Notes: generated by a model not told the origin, from the sequence alone. Shown: positions 50,860 through 59,853, numbered from the stretch's first letter. The stretch is 64,000 nt of DNA from Streptomyces sp. NBC_00286 (GCF_036173125.1 NZ_CP108054.1:7965001-8029000), one strand, 5' to 3'. Numbers and translations: made by a program.

Positions 50860-52226
50860 CGTCCCTCGTACTCCTCGGAGATCTCCTCAGCGAGTTGCTG
50901 CGACTTGTTCAGGGCCGACTCGACGGACTGGCGCCCGGCGATGGCCGCGCTGATCTCCTGCGAGACCTTGGTGCCGAGGTCGGTGAACTCGGGGATGCCG
51001 ACGAACTGGATGCCGGGGGCGGGCCGCGGCTGGACTCCGGGGTCGTTCGGCCGGGCGCCCTCGATGGCGTTCTTCGTCATCTCCTGGAAGGCGGCGGCTT
51101 CCTTGGCGTAAGCGGGATTGGTGTACGTCGATGCCCGCTTGCCGGCCGGTACGTTGGACCAGCCGATCTCTTCGCCGACCAGCTCCTCGTACTCCTTGCT
51201 GGACGCCCAGGAGACGAACTTCCATGCCTTGTCCGGGTTCCGCGACGCGTCCTGGATGCCCCAGGCCCAGGTGTAGAGCCAGCCGGAGGAGTCCGTCTTC
51301 TCGACCGGCGCCGGTACGTAGCCGATCTTCCCCTTGACGGGGGAGTTGGCGGACTCCAGGGAGCCGGCGGCCGATGTGGCGTCGTACCACATGGCGACGT
51401 TGCCCTGGGTCATGTTGTTGAGGCACTCGGCGAAGCCGGACTGGGCGGCGCCGGACTGACCGTGTTCGCGGACGAGGTCCACGTAGAACTTCGTCGCCTC
51501 TTTGAACTCGGGGGAGTTGAGCTGTGCCTTCCAGTTCTTGTCGAACCAGGTGCCGCCGAAGGTGTTCACGACCGTGGTGAGCGGCGCCATGATCTCGCCC
51601 CAGCCCGGCAGTCCGCGCAGGCAGATGCCCTTCATGCCCGACTCGGCGCCGTCTGCCTTGGCGGCGAGGTCCGCCACCTGCGTCCAGGTCGGGCGCTCGG
51701 GCATCGTGAGGCCCTCCTTGGCGAAGACGTCCTTGCGGTACATCAGGAAGGACGACTCGCCGTAGAAGGGCTGTCCGTAGAGCTTGCCGTCCTCGGCGGT
51801 CAGGGACTGCCGCATCGGCTTGAGGACGTCCTTCTCGTCGTACGCGCTGTCCTTGGCGACGTACGAGTTCATCTCGTGCAGCCAGCCGTTCTTGGCGTAG
51901 ATCGGTATCTCGTAGTTGCTGAGGGTGGCGACGTCGTACTGGCCGGCCTGGTTGGCGAAGTCCTGGCTGATCTTGTCGCGGACGTCGTTCTCCGGCAGCA
52001 CGGTGAAGTTCACCTTGATGCCGGTCTCCTTGGTGAAGTGCGCGGCGGTGAGCTTCTGCAGCTCCACCATCTGCGGGTTGTTGACCATGAGGACGTTGAT
52101 GGAGTCGCCGCCGGAACCGGCTCCGCCCGCTCCGGTCCAGCAGCCGGAGAGCAGCGGGGCGAGCAGCGTCCCTGCGGCGGCCGCGGCGAGTAGCCCGCGC
52201 GGCCTCCGTCGGCTCTGGGTTCGCAT
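50856..52226 (-). CDS. Extracellular sugar-binding lipoprotein
   Basis: A 456-residue substrate-binding protein. The signal sequence ends in the lipobox LLSGC (Cys near residue 29). The mature protein is a type-1 binding protein: INVLMVNNPQMVELQKLTAA, YDVATLSNYEIPIYAKNGWL, YGQPFYGESSFLMYRKDVF, NMTQGNVAMWYDATSA. Start ATG 52226 after AGGAGC. It is the first gene of the importer operon, with repeated 16-bp words upstream. Confidence 0.92.
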   Translation of the reverse strand: MRTQSRRRPRGLLAAAAAGTLLAPLLSGCWTGAGGAGSGGDSINVLMVNNPQMVELQKLTAAHFTKETGIKVNFTVLPENDVRDKISQDFANQAGQYDVATLSNYEIPIYAKNGWLHEMNSYVAKDSAYDEKDVLKPMRQSLTAEDGKLYGQPFYGESSFLMYRKDVFAKEGLTMPERPTWTQVADLAAKADGAESGMKGICLRGLPGWGEIMAPLTTVVNTFGGTWFDKNWKAQLNSPEFKEATKFYVDLVREHGQSGAAQSGFAECLNNMTQGNVAMWYDATSAAGSLESANSPVKGKIGYVPAPVEKTDSSGWLYTWAWGIQDASRNPDKAWKFVSWASSKEYEELVGEEIGWSNVPAGKRASTYTNPAYAKEAAAFQEMTKNAIEGARPNDPGVQPRPAPGIQFVGIPEFTDLGTKVSQEISAAIAGRQSVESALNKSQQLAEEISEEYEGR

Positions 52227-52288
52227 GGATCGCTCCTGGATATTTGGTGCAAATGGGATGGCTCTGGGGAGTGTGATGCTACGTAGGG

Positions 52289-52396
52289 GTCGGTTTGGTT
52301 TTCGTACCGAGTTGGCCGAGTTGGTTGGGCTTTCGGACGGAGTCGGTTTGGTTTTCGAGCTGACTCGGTGGGGGCGGGGAGTCGGTTGGGTTTTCG
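52289..52396. repeat. Four 16-bp direct repeats upstream of the importer operon
   Basis: GTCGGTTTGGTTTTCG at 52289 and 52342, GTTGGTTGGGCTTTCG at 52320, GTCGGTTGGGTTTTCG at 52381. The spacing is irregular (31, 22, 39 bases). They fill the gap between the leftward binding-protein gene and the end of the DeoR gene and may be regulator sites. Confidence 0.72.
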
Positions 52397-52411
52397 GACT
52401 CAGGCTCAGGA

Positions 52412-53182
52412 TCAGACTCGGATGACTTGCGGGCCCTGCAGTGAGTAGCGGTGTGCCTCGGACGCGGGGAGGAGGGTGCTGGTGACGATCGCCTCCAGAG
52501 CGCTGATCTCCGCGAAGCGGCAGAAGCTGACCGCGCCGAACTTGGTGTGCACGCCGGCGAACACCGTCCGGCGGGCGGCCCGGATCGCCTGTGACTTGAC
52601 CTCGCTGACGGCCGGGTCGGGGGTGGTGAGGCCGTGCTCGCGGGAGATGCCGTTGGCGCCGATGAACGCCAGGTCGATGACGAAACCGGAGAGCATCTTC
52701 GTGGTCCAGTGGTCGACGGTCGCCAGCGTGCCGTGCCGGACCCGGCCGCCGAGCAGCAGGACCGAGATGTTCTCGGACTCGGCGAGGGATCCCGCGGCCG
52801 GCAGGGACGCGGTGACCACGGTCAGCGGCCGGTCCCGGGGGAGTGACTCGGCGATGAGCTGCGGGGTGAAGCCCTCGTCGACGAAGACCGTCTCGGCGTC
52901 CCCGAGCAGCTCGGCCGCGGCGGCCGCGATCCGCCGCTTCTCGGGTACGTGGCTGGTGGCGCGGAAGGCGAGGGTCGTCTCGAATCCGGCGCTCTCCACG
53001 GGATAGGCGCCGCCGTGTGTGCGGCGTACCAGGCCGTGGTCCTCCAGGGCGCGCAGATCGCGCCGTACGGTCTCCTTGGCGACGCCCAGCTCGGCGGCGA
53101 GCGCGTTCACATCGACCGAACCCGTACGGCGGGCGGCCAGGACGATCTCCCGCTGGCGTTCTTCCGCGGTCATGGCCGACAC
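52412..53182 (-). CDS. DeoR/GlpR-family transcriptional regulator
   Basis: A 256-residue repressor. The N-terminal helix-turn-helix VDVNALAAELGVAKETVRRD and the DeoR signature RALEDHGLVRRTHGGAYPVE are clear. The sugar-isomerase-like effector domain follows (ESLPRDRPLTVVTASLPAAG, DLAFIGANGISREHGLTTPD), binding a phosphorylated sugar in known members. It lies between the importer operon and the uronate enzymes, all leftward, and presumably controls them. The start is GTG 53182 or ATG 53173. Confidence 0.9.
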   Translation of the reverse strand: MSAMTAEERQREIVLAARRTGSVDVNALAAELGVAKETVRRDLRALEDHGLVRRTHGGAYPVESAGFETTLAFRATSHVPEKRRIAAAAAELLGDAETVFVDEGFTPQLIAESLPRDRPLTVVTASLPAAGSLAESENISVLLLGGRVRHGTLATVDHWTTKMLSGFVIDLAFIGANGISREHGLTTPDPAVSEVKSQAIRAARRTVFAGVHTKFGAVSFCRFAEISALEAIVTSTLLPASEAHRYSLQGPQVIRV

Positions 53183-53497
53183 CCGCCTTCCCTTGCTTGC
53201 GTATCTTTTCGTTCGCCTCAGGGGCGCTCCAGTCGGTGTGCCTCACTGGCGCCCGTTCGGGCCCTGTCGACCCATGGAGGAAGTTCTACAGCGAGCGTGC
53301 GGCGCTGACCAGGTCTGTTCCGCGCCCGATACTGCCCGTGTGTGACCGTTTTCCTCTGCCGGTGCCCGCTCCGGACCTGGGAAGAAGCGTAACGTGACGT
53401 GAGTTCGGGCAGTATCCGTGCCCGAAATACCGAACGGGCGGGCCCGTTCGGTGCCCGCCCGCCCTGTGTACGCGCTTTTTCGTCGCGCCCTGCGACG
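53183..53497. other. Intergenic region upstream of the DeoR gene
   Basis: 315 bases with no credible gene. It contains an 11-bp inverted repeat in two distant parts (GATACTGCCCG at 53328 and CGGGCAGTATC at 53406, centres 78 bases apart) and a terminator at 53430-53451. The DeoR promoter must also lie here. Confidence 0.6.
53430..53451 (-). terminator. Terminator of the uronate dehydrogenase-like gene
   Basis: Perfect 10-bp stem CCGAACGGGC/GCCCGTTCGG with a 2-base loop, about 50 bases beyond the leftward stop at 53498. Confidence 0.65.
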
Positions 53498-54307
53498 TCA
53501 GTACGGCCAGATCGGCGGCTTGGTCACGAAGTGTCCGCCCAGGTAGTCATGGTCCGGGTTCTCCGGGTCCAGCTCACCCTGCTCGGCGATGAGCTTCGCC
53601 GCGTACTGCTCCGAGTCGTCCTGCGGCTCGTAACCCAGTGCCCGGGCGGTCGAGAGGTCCCACCACAGGCGCGTGTTCGCCGACGATCCGTAGACGACCG
53701 TGTGCTTCACGTCCTCGGCGGTCAGGGCCGCGTGGAAGAGGCGGGCGCCGTCGCCGGGGCTCATCCACACCGACAGCATGCGCACACTGGTCGGCTCCAG
53801 GAAGCACGAGCCGATCCGTACGGACACGGTCTCCATGCCGTGCTTGTCCCAGTAGAACTGCGCCAGGTCCTCGCCGAACGCCTTCGAAAGCCCGTAGAAG
53901 GTGTCCGGGCGGCGCGGGGTGTCGATGGGGATCAGGGGATCGTTTCCCTGGGGGCGCGGGGTGAAGCCGACCGCGTGGTTGGAGGAGGCGAAGACGATGC
54001 GGCGGATGCCCTCCTCGCGGGCGGCCTCGTAGAGGTTGTACGTGCCCTCGATGTTCGCCTTGAGGATCTTGTCGAAGGTGGATTCCAGGGAGATGCCCGC
54101 GAGGTGGATGATCGCGTCGACGCCCCGCACGGCCTCGCGCAGGGCCTCCTTGTCGCCGAGGTCCGCGGTGATCGCGTCCGGCTCGCCCTCGATGGGGCGC
54201 AGGTCGAGAAGCCGCAACTCGTACCCGTACGCGGGCAGCAGTCCCCGCATCAGGGTGCCGAGGCCGCCGGCGGCGCCGGTGAGCAGAACGGTGCGGGGAG
54301 CGGGCAT
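53498..54307 (-). CDS. Uronate dehydrogenase-like NAD-dependent short-chain epimerase/dehydrogenase
   Basis: A 269-residue SDR. The Rossmann motif is TGAAGGLGTLMRGLLP, with an acidic LLDLRP at the end of strand 2 that favours NAD. The active-site YGLSKAFGED (Y-x-x-x-K) and the IVFASSNHAVGF serine region match uronate dehydrogenases, which oxidise glucuronate or galacturonate to the aldarolactone. KdgD, a later enzyme of the aldarate route, is encoded divergently next door, supporting this role. Start ATG 54307 after AAGGAGA. Confidence 0.82.
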   Translation of the reverse strand: MPAPRTVLLTGAAGGLGTLMRGLLPAYGYELRLLDLRPIEGEPDAITADLGDKEALREAVRGVDAIIHLAGISLESTFDKILKANIEGTYNLYEAAREEGIRRIVFASSNHAVGFTPRPQGNDPLIPIDTPRRPDTFYGLSKAFGEDLAQFYWDKHGMETVSVRIGSCFLEPTSVRMLSVWMSPGDGARLFHAALTAEDVKHTVVYGSSANTRLWWDLSTARALGYEPQDDSEQYAAKLIAEQGELDPENPDHDYLGGHFVTKPPIWPY

Positions 54308-54633
54308 CCTCGGGTCTCCTTGAAGGGGTCTCCTTGAACCAACAGCCGTCATCCTGCACGGCATTCACATTCGTGGACAAACTATGGATCGCCGGCCGGC
54401 CGCGTCAAGTGTCGCGCGAGGCCGGGAAATCCGCGCGGCGATTGGCTTATGTCGCCCCTGTCTTGGGACTTCGCCCGCTTGACCGCCCCCTGGGAGGCGC
54501 CTTAGCGTGGATGCGTTCAGAAATATGGACATGGATCAGAAACGTGGATCACGTAGATCAGAAGCGTTGGATCAGAAGCGTTGGATCGGAAACGTGCACG
54601 GTCGGCGTGTGCGTGCATGCCTAGGGAGAGCCC
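54308..54633. promoter_or_regulatory. Divergent regulatory region with promoter and 14-bp tandem repeats
   Basis: 326 bases without a gene. TTGACC at 54479 and TAGCGT at 54503 (18-base spacing) form a good promoter toward the KdgD gene. Downstream of the predicted start, three tandem 14-mers beginning GATCAGAAGCGTTG lie at 54556-54597, with a related GATCAGAAACGTG at 54534. They would be in the transcribed leader. Confidence 0.65.
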
Positions 54634-55575
54634 GTGACGTCAGCGACCCTTGCCGCTCGCCTCAGTGTCCCGAGCGGGCCGCTGTTCTTCCCCGTCACCG
54701 CGTACGGCCCTGACGGTGCCGTCGACCTCGACGTGTACCGCACGCATGTCCGGCGGGGTGTCGAGGCCGGGGCCGCCGCCGTCTTCGCCTGCTGCGGGAC
54801 CGGGGAGTTCCACGCGCTCACCCCCGAGGAGTTCCAGGACTGCGTACGCGCGGCCGTCGAGGAGACGGCGGGGCGCGTACCGGTGATCGCGGGCGCCGGG
54901 TACGGGACCGCCCTCGCCGTCCGGTACGCGAAGCTCGCCGAAGAGGCCGGGGCCGACGGGCTGCTCGCCATGCCGCCGTACCTCGTCGTCGCCGGACAGG
55001 AGGGACTGCTCCGGCACTACACCGAACTGGCCCGCGCCACCTCGCTCGAAGTCATCGTCTACCAGCGCGACAACGCCGTATTCACACCCGAGACGGTCGT
55101 CTCAATGGCCCGCACCGACGGCATCATCGGCTTCAAGGACGGCGTCGGCGACCTCGACCTGATGCAGCGCATCGTGAGCGCCGTACGCGCCGAAGTCCCC
55201 GGCGAATTCCTCTACTTCAACGGACTGCCGACCGCCGAACTCACCGGCCTCGCCTACCGCGGCATCGGCATCACGCTGTACTCGTCGGCGGTCTTCTGCT
55301 TCGCGCCGGAGCTCGCCCTCGCCTTCCACAAGGCGCTGAACACAGGAGACGACGCCACGGCGAACCGCCTGCTCGACGGCTTCTACCGTCCCCTTGTCGA
55401 ACTGCGCGCCCAGGGCCGCGGATACGCTGTCTCCCTCGTCAAAGCGGGCGTACGGCTGCGGGGGCTCGACGTCGGTGAGGTGCGACCGCCGCTGCACGAA
55501 CCGAGCGACGACCACGTCAAGCAGCTCGCCCAGCTGATCGAGCGAGGCGAGGCGCTTCTCCAGGAGGACAAGTGA
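54634..55575 (+). CDS. kdgD: 5-dehydro-4-deoxyglucarate dehydratase-like (KdgD) lyase
   Basis: A 313-residue member of the DapA fold. Segments PSGPLFFPVTAY, FACCGTGEFHALTPEEF, GIIGFKDGVGDLDLMQRIV (Schiff-base Lys) and EFLYFNGLPTAELTGLAYRG fit 5-dehydro-4-deoxyglucarate dehydratase, which converts the intermediate of glucarate/galactarate degradation to 2-oxoglutarate semialdehyde. True DapA enzymes lack the FNGLPTAE segment. GTG start after GGGAGAGC. The next gene overlaps by four bases. Confidence 0.85.
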   Translation: MTSATLAARLSVPSGPLFFPVTAYGPDGAVDLDVYRTHVRRGVEAGAAAVFACCGTGEFHALTPEEFQDCVRAAVEETAGRVPVIAGAGYGTALAVRYAKLAEEAGADGLLAMPPYLVVAGQEGLLRHYTELARATSLEVIVYQRDNAVFTPETVVSMARTDGIIGFKDGVGDLDLMQRIVSAVRAEVPGEFLYFNGLPTAELTGLAYRGIGITLYSSAVFCFAPELALAFHKALNTGDDATANRLLDGFYRPLVELRAQGRGYAVSLVKAGVRLRGLDVGEVRPPLHEPSDDHVKQLAQLIERGEALLQEDK

Positions 55576-56783
55576 GCCAGGCGGCAAGATCTGCGGAGGG
55601 GTCTCCGAAGGGATCTCTGAAGGCGTCCACCTTCGTCTACCCGTGGGACGTCAACGGCGACCCCGAGTCCGCCGCGCGCATCGCCGCCCTGGGCGTACGC
55701 CAGGCGACGCTCGCCTCCGCCTACCACTCCACGCGCGCGCTGACCCCCCGCCACCCCCGGCACCGCATCGTCACCGCCCGGCACGCGGCCGTGCTCTATC
55801 CGGTCGGCCCGCGCTGGGAGGAGCGCCGGCTGAGGCCGTACGCGGCCGGGGACTGGGCGCCCGGAGACGCGTACGGGGAGGCCGCCGCGTCCCTCGCGGA
55901 GGCCGGGCTCGACGTACACACCTGGGTGGTGCTGGCGCACAACTCCCGTATGGGGGACGAGTTCCCGGACACCTCCGTGGTGAACGCCTACGGAGACCGC
56001 TATCCCTGGGCGCCCTGCATCGCACAGCCCGACACGCGCGCGTACCTCGTCGATTTGGCCGTCGAGGCGGCGGTGCGGCCCGGTGCCTCGGGGACAGAGC
56101 TGGAGTCCCTCGGCTGGTACGGCCTCGCGCACCTCCACGCCCACGACAAGACGGCCGGCGTGGAACTCGGGGACGCCGGCCAGTACCTGATGTCGCTGTG
56201 CTTCTGCCCCTCCTGCCGCGACGGCTATACGCAACTGGGCCTGGCCCCCGACGAGTTGGCGGCCTCGGTCCGGCGCGCCCTGGAACCCGTCTGGCGGGGC
56301 GAGGCACCCACCGGAGCCTGGGAAGCGGTGGAGAAGCTCCTCGGCGCCGAACTCGCAACGGCCTCGCGCGCGTGGCGGGACTCCGTCGCCCGCTCCCTCC
56401 AGACGGAAGCCGTCGCCGCCGTACGCGCGGCCGCTCCCGATGGGTTCCAGATCCTGCTGCACGCGGACCCGGCCTCGTACCACGTCGGCGCGAACGCCGG
56501 TGTGGATCCCGCGCACATCCTGTCGGTGGCCGACGGCGTGGTCGTGCCGTGTGCCGGAGGGCCCGAGTTGCTGACTCCCTTCGCCGAGCAGGCTGTTGAG
56601 AGGAGTGTGCTGGCAGCCAATTTCCCCGTCGTGCGCGGCATGGGCGGCAGCCCGGGCACGCTCGCGGAGGACGTGGCACGGGCGGTCGAGCTGGGAGCCA
56701 CCGAAGTACGGCTGTATCACGCGGGGTTGGCGTCCGACGAGGACCTGTCACTCGTGGCGGAGGCGCTCGCACGGCTCGGCTGA
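55572..56783 (+). CDS. Unassigned protein, probable TIM-barrel, in the sugar-acid cluster
   Basis: A 403-residue protein. The N terminus TFVYPWDVNGDPESAARIAA and later LDVHTWVVLAHNSRMGDEFP suggest successive beta/alpha units, with aromatic and acidic residues at strand ends, as in glycosidase-type barrels. A CFCPSCRDGY motif may bind a metal. The C-terminal third (VVRGMGGSPGTLAEDVARAV, GATEVRLYHAGLAS) fits the last strands of a barrel. GTG start overlaps the kdgD stop, so it acts in the same pathway; activity unknown. Confidence 0.65.
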   Translation: MSQAARSAEGSPKGSLKASTFVYPWDVNGDPESAARIAALGVRQATLASAYHSTRALTPRHPRHRIVTARHAAVLYPVGPRWEERRLRPYAAGDWAPGDAYGEAAASLAEAGLDVHTWVVLAHNSRMGDEFPDTSVVNAYGDRYPWAPCIAQPDTRAYLVDLAVEAAVRPGASGTELESLGWYGLAHLHAHDKTAGVELGDAGQYLMSLCFCPSCRDGYTQLGLAPDELAASVRRALEPVWRGEAPTGAWEAVEKLLGAELATASRAWRDSVARSLQTEAVAAVRAAAPDGFQILLHADPASYHVGANAGVDPAHILSVADGVVVPCAGGPELLTPFAEQAVERSVLAANFPVVRGMGGSPGTLAEDVARAVELGATEVRLYHAGLASDEDLSLVAEALARLG

Positions 56784-57129
56784 CGCCTGAGCAACGGTAC
56801 GACCGTCACCAGCCGGATCAGCCCGAGCGCCACCAACAGCACCTGGTAGTCGACCAGTTCGACAGGCCGGCGCCCGGCGCGAGTCCCACGGCGTTCGGGG
56901 CGAACATCAGCGTGTTGGCGGTCGCGGTCGTACGGCCGAGAAGGTCGTCCGGTGTCTCGCGCCGAACCGCGGTGAGGGCTGCGATCAGCACGCACGGGAG
57001 CCACATCGCCGACGAGCCGAACCCGGAGACTACGGCTGCGCCCAGGTAGAGGCCGGCGTTGCGGTTCTTCAGGACACGGGTTACTGCCCATGGCGTACTC
57101 GTTGCCGATGCCGATCCCGAAGTCGTCAT
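56717..57129 (-). pseudogene. Decayed major facilitator transporter
   Basis: The leftward frame starts like an MFS exporter (LKNRNAGLYLGAAVVSGFGS), then jumps after SAMWLPC to the typical end of such a protein (DDLLGRTTATANTLMFAPNA), skipping nearly ten helices. It then breaks; the final helix VELVDYQVLLVALGLIRLVT continues in another frame. An internal deletion plus a frameshift is the simplest reading. The last part overlaps the 3' end of the convergent gene. Confidence 0.68.
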
Positions 57130-57184
57130 GGACCGTCATCTTGGGGCTAAGGACCTGGGCAAGGGATCGGGCGACTGCCTTAAA

Positions 57185-57782
57185 TCAGGACGTGAACATC
57201 ATGTCGAGCGAGGGCATACCGTCTGCTGCGGCGAAGGAACCGACTGGCCGGAAGCCGTTCTTCTCGTAATAGCGAATGGCGCGGGCGTTGTCGGCGAGGA
57301 CGCCGCCCCACAGGATGATCCTCGTTCTGCCGAGCCGCCGCGCGACGTCCGCGACGAGCGGGAAGGCCAGCGTCCCCACCCCCCTTCCCTGGTAGTCATC
57401 GGCCAGGGTGGGACCGAAACGGCAGTCGGTCGTCTCGGTGAGGCGGATGCCCGCCTCCTGATAGCGCGAGATGTCCGCAGAGGTGAGAGCAAGACTGAGT
57501 TCCAGGAGGCCGACGATCCTGCCGGACGGCACTGCCTCCAGCACCAGCCTGAGCTTGTCGTAACGCGCTATCGCGTCACACAACTCCCGGGCGGCCGCGA
57601 GGTCATACCCGGCGTGCGTACTCAGCCGCCTCGATTCGGGTGACAGGCCCCTCAAGGAAACCAGCCAGGCGCTCGGCGTCGGTGTACGTGAGGGGACGGA
57701 AGACGACTTCCGTCCCCTCACGCAGGTCCAGGCGGCGCCTCAGGACAACCGGGTCCTCGGCGATCTCCATCAGCGTGAGCAC
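57185..57782 (-). pseudogene. GNAT acetyltransferase gene with a frameshift
   Basis: The body (57185 to about 57650) encodes a GNAT domain with the acetyl-CoA loop in DDYQGRGVGTLAFPLVADVA and GGVLADNARAIRYYEKNGF. Its natural N terminus (MEIAEDPVVLRRRLDLREGT, then EVVFRPLTYTDAERLAGFLE) continues upstream in a different frame. The two parts join as GFLEG-LSPES if one base is removed from the run of four C (G on the coding strand) at 57648-57651. A sequencing error is possible, but the neighbouring MFS remnant suggests real decay. The likely start is GTG 57782. Confidence 0.72.
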
Positions 57783-57817
57783 CCCAGCACCCCCTCATCG
57801 CTCGACTTCGTGCCGGG

Positions 57818-58444
57818 TCACTCTACGAAGCGGTACTTCAGGTGGGTGGCGAGAGGCGTGTCGACCACCCTGACCGGCTCGAGGTTTCGCCGCCCGCCGC
57901 CCACCCCCTCGAAGAGCCGCAGGCCCGCGCCGAGGAGGGCGGGCACCACGTGCAGTTGCAGCTCGTCGATGAGCCCTTCCCGGAGGTACTGCTGCACCGT
58001 GCTTGCGCCGCCCGCGATGTCGACGTTCCTGTCGCCGGCGGCGGCCTTCGCCTGGTCGAGGGCGCTGTGGATGCCGTCGGTGACGAAGGTGAAGGTGGTG
58101 CCGCCTTCCTTGACCAGGGTCGGCCGGGGGCTGTGGGTGAGCACGAAGACCGGGGTCCGGAAGGGTGGGTCGTCGCCCCAGAACTCCTCGCCGGTGTCGT
58201 ACATCATCCGCCCCATGACCACGGCTCCGGTGGCGTCGAACCATTCGCGCATCAGCTCGGAGTCGCGGTTCTCCTCCCCGCCGGTCATGCCCTGGCGCTC
58301 CCGCCAGCTCGCCAGGTTGTGGATCCACTCGAAGAGCGGCTCGGCGCCGTCGCCACCGGGGTTGTCGAGGGCGACGTTGGGGCCGGCGATGTAGCCGTCG
58401 AGGGAGATGGCCATATCCGCGGTTACGGTCACGGTCACGGTCAC
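57818..58444 (-). CDS. Dihydrofolate reductase-family protein (RibD C-terminal-like)
   Basis: A 208-residue protein with MAISLDGYIAGPNVALDNPG at the start, GAVVMGRMMYDTGEEFWGDD in the middle and VDIAGGASTVQQYLREGLID later, the standard RibD-C/YyaP pattern with a GGA-type NADP site. The natural substrate is unknown; these small reductases are common in actinomycetes. The first codons repeat GTGACC three times, leaving the exact start uncertain. Confidence 0.82.
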   Translation of the reverse strand: MTVTVTVTADMAISLDGYIAGPNVALDNPGGDGAEPLFEWIHNLASWRERQGMTGGEENRDSELMREWFDATGAVVMGRMMYDTGEEFWGDDPPFRTPVFVLTHSPRPTLVKEGGTTFTFVTDGIHSALDQAKAAAGDRNVDIAGGASTVQQYLREGLIDELQLHVVPALLGAGLRLFEGVGGGRRNLEPVRVVDTPLATHLKYRFVE

Positions 58445-58524
58445 GATGGGGTGCTCCTGGAGTCCTGGGATGTGGTGCCTTCACTCTCACGTCGATCGGG
58501 AACCGACGTATTCGACATCCTCAG

Positions 58525-58875
58525 CTAGCCAAAGCCGGGCGGGACCCGGTCCTGCGGCTCGGCAGCCATGTCCGCTGCCGTGTCCTCCGCCTGCGCCTTG
58601 CCGGCCACAGCCGGATCGGTCGAGTCCGAGACCAGCTCCGCGAGGCGAAAGGTGCAGCGCCACTTCGTCGTTGCCCCCTTGATCACCACAAAGTACGACT
58701 CGCGGTCGGCGAATCGGTACACCCGGCGCCACTTCTCCTGGATCCCAGGATTCGGCAGATAGGTCTGGGCGGCGGCGCGGAGCTCCTCCAGCGCCTGGTC
58801 CTTCGTGCTCTCCGCCCCGCGGTTGAGCTCGTGCTGGTAGTCACCCCACTGAACGATCACGATCCACTTGCCCAT
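58525..58875 (-). CDS. Small conserved protein of unknown function
   Basis: A 116-residue soluble protein beginning MGKWIVIVQWGDYQHELNRG, with EEKWRRVYRFADRESYFVV-type strands and FRLAELVSDS near the end. Alternating aromatic and charged residues suggest a small beta-rich fold. No motif recognised. The ATG is preceded by GCGGCGAGC. Confidence 0.6.
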   Translation of the reverse strand: MGKWIVIVQWGDYQHELNRGAESTKDQALEELRAAAQTYLPNPGIQEKWRRVYRFADRESYFVVIKGATTKWRCTFRLAELVSDSTDPAVAGKAQAEDTAADMAAEPQDRVPPGFG

Positions 58876-59119
58876 GCTCGCCGCCTCCCGGCACCCGCGT
58901 CAGTCGCTCCCGGAACCGCCGCCGGACCACCCTGCGCGCTCGCTTCCGTGGACAGAATCCTGGCGAGTCGGCCGCACGGTGGGTAGAGCGGGGCCGCAAC
59001 CGCAGCGAGAGAGCCCTCCGCTCGGGCGGCCGCCCCACCCTCACCACCGCGGCCTGAGCCGCCCACCCCGGTGAACCTTCCCGGTCAAAGCATCAGCGAG
59101 ACCGGTGGCTCCTGCGGAC

Positions 59120-59644
59120 TCAGGCGCCTACGGCCCCGTCGACACCCTCACGCAGAAAGTCCGCGTGCCCGTTGTGACGGCCGTACTCCAGGAGCACGTG
59201 CACCATCACCATCCGCAGCGACACATCCTCGCCCCACCTCGGCTGATACCCGGCCAAGTCCAGGGACTCAGCCTCCCGCTCGATACGACGCGAGTTCTCC
59301 ACCTCGGCTTCCCAGGCCCCGAACGCCTCGTCCCTGGTCGACGCACTCGCGTCGTACGCCGCCTGAAAGTCGACCTTGTCGGACCACACCATGGGCGCAT
59401 CGTGGTCCTCGAACACCCGCCGGAACCAGGCCCGCTCCACCTCCGCCATGTGCCGCACCAGCCCGAGTAACGACAGCGTGGACGGCGGCATCGACTGCCG
59501 CCGCAACTCCTCGTCGCAAAGCCCTTCGCACTTCATGGCGAGGGTCGCGCGGTGATAGTCGAGGAAAGCCCGCAACATGTCGCGTTCGCTGCCAAATTTG
59601 GGCGGTCCTATGCGGTTGTCGCTGGTCACCGACGTGCTCCTCAT
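59120..59644 (-). CDS. DinB-family (DUF664) protein
   Basis: A 174-residue four-helix bundle protein of the DinB/YfiT type: ERDMLRAFLDYHRATLAMKC, LLGLVRHMAEVERAWFRRVF with the first metal His, and MVMVHVLLEYGRHNGHADFL with the two further His. Such proteins bind a divalent metal and may act as bacillithiol/mycothiol-dependent transferases. The ATG at 59644 follows AGGCAAAG. The 244 bases to its left (58876-59119) contain nothing recognised. Confidence 0.8.
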   Translation of the reverse strand: MRSTSVTSDNRIGPPKFGSERDMLRAFLDYHRATLAMKCEGLCDEELRRQSMPPSTLSLLGLVRHMAEVERAWFRRVFEDHDAPMVWSDKVDFQAAYDASASTRDEAFGAWEAEVENSRRIEREAESLDLAGYQPRWGEDVSLRMVMVHVLLEYGRHNGHADFLREGVDGAVGA

Positions 59645-59853
59645 CTTTGCCTGGCATTCGGGGCCAGTATCTACTCCGTCGGCCGGCCTCATAGGAGGGG
59701 CCGTCAACCGGGCCTGACTGTCATCGCGGAGGGCCTCCGATCACTGGCCTCCAAGACAGGCATCTCGTCGGAATGACGAGAAAAGCATCCGAACGTCCGT
59801 CTACCGCTGTATCGGTCTGAGATCCTGGAGGCCGATCGAGAGGGGCCGCAGGA

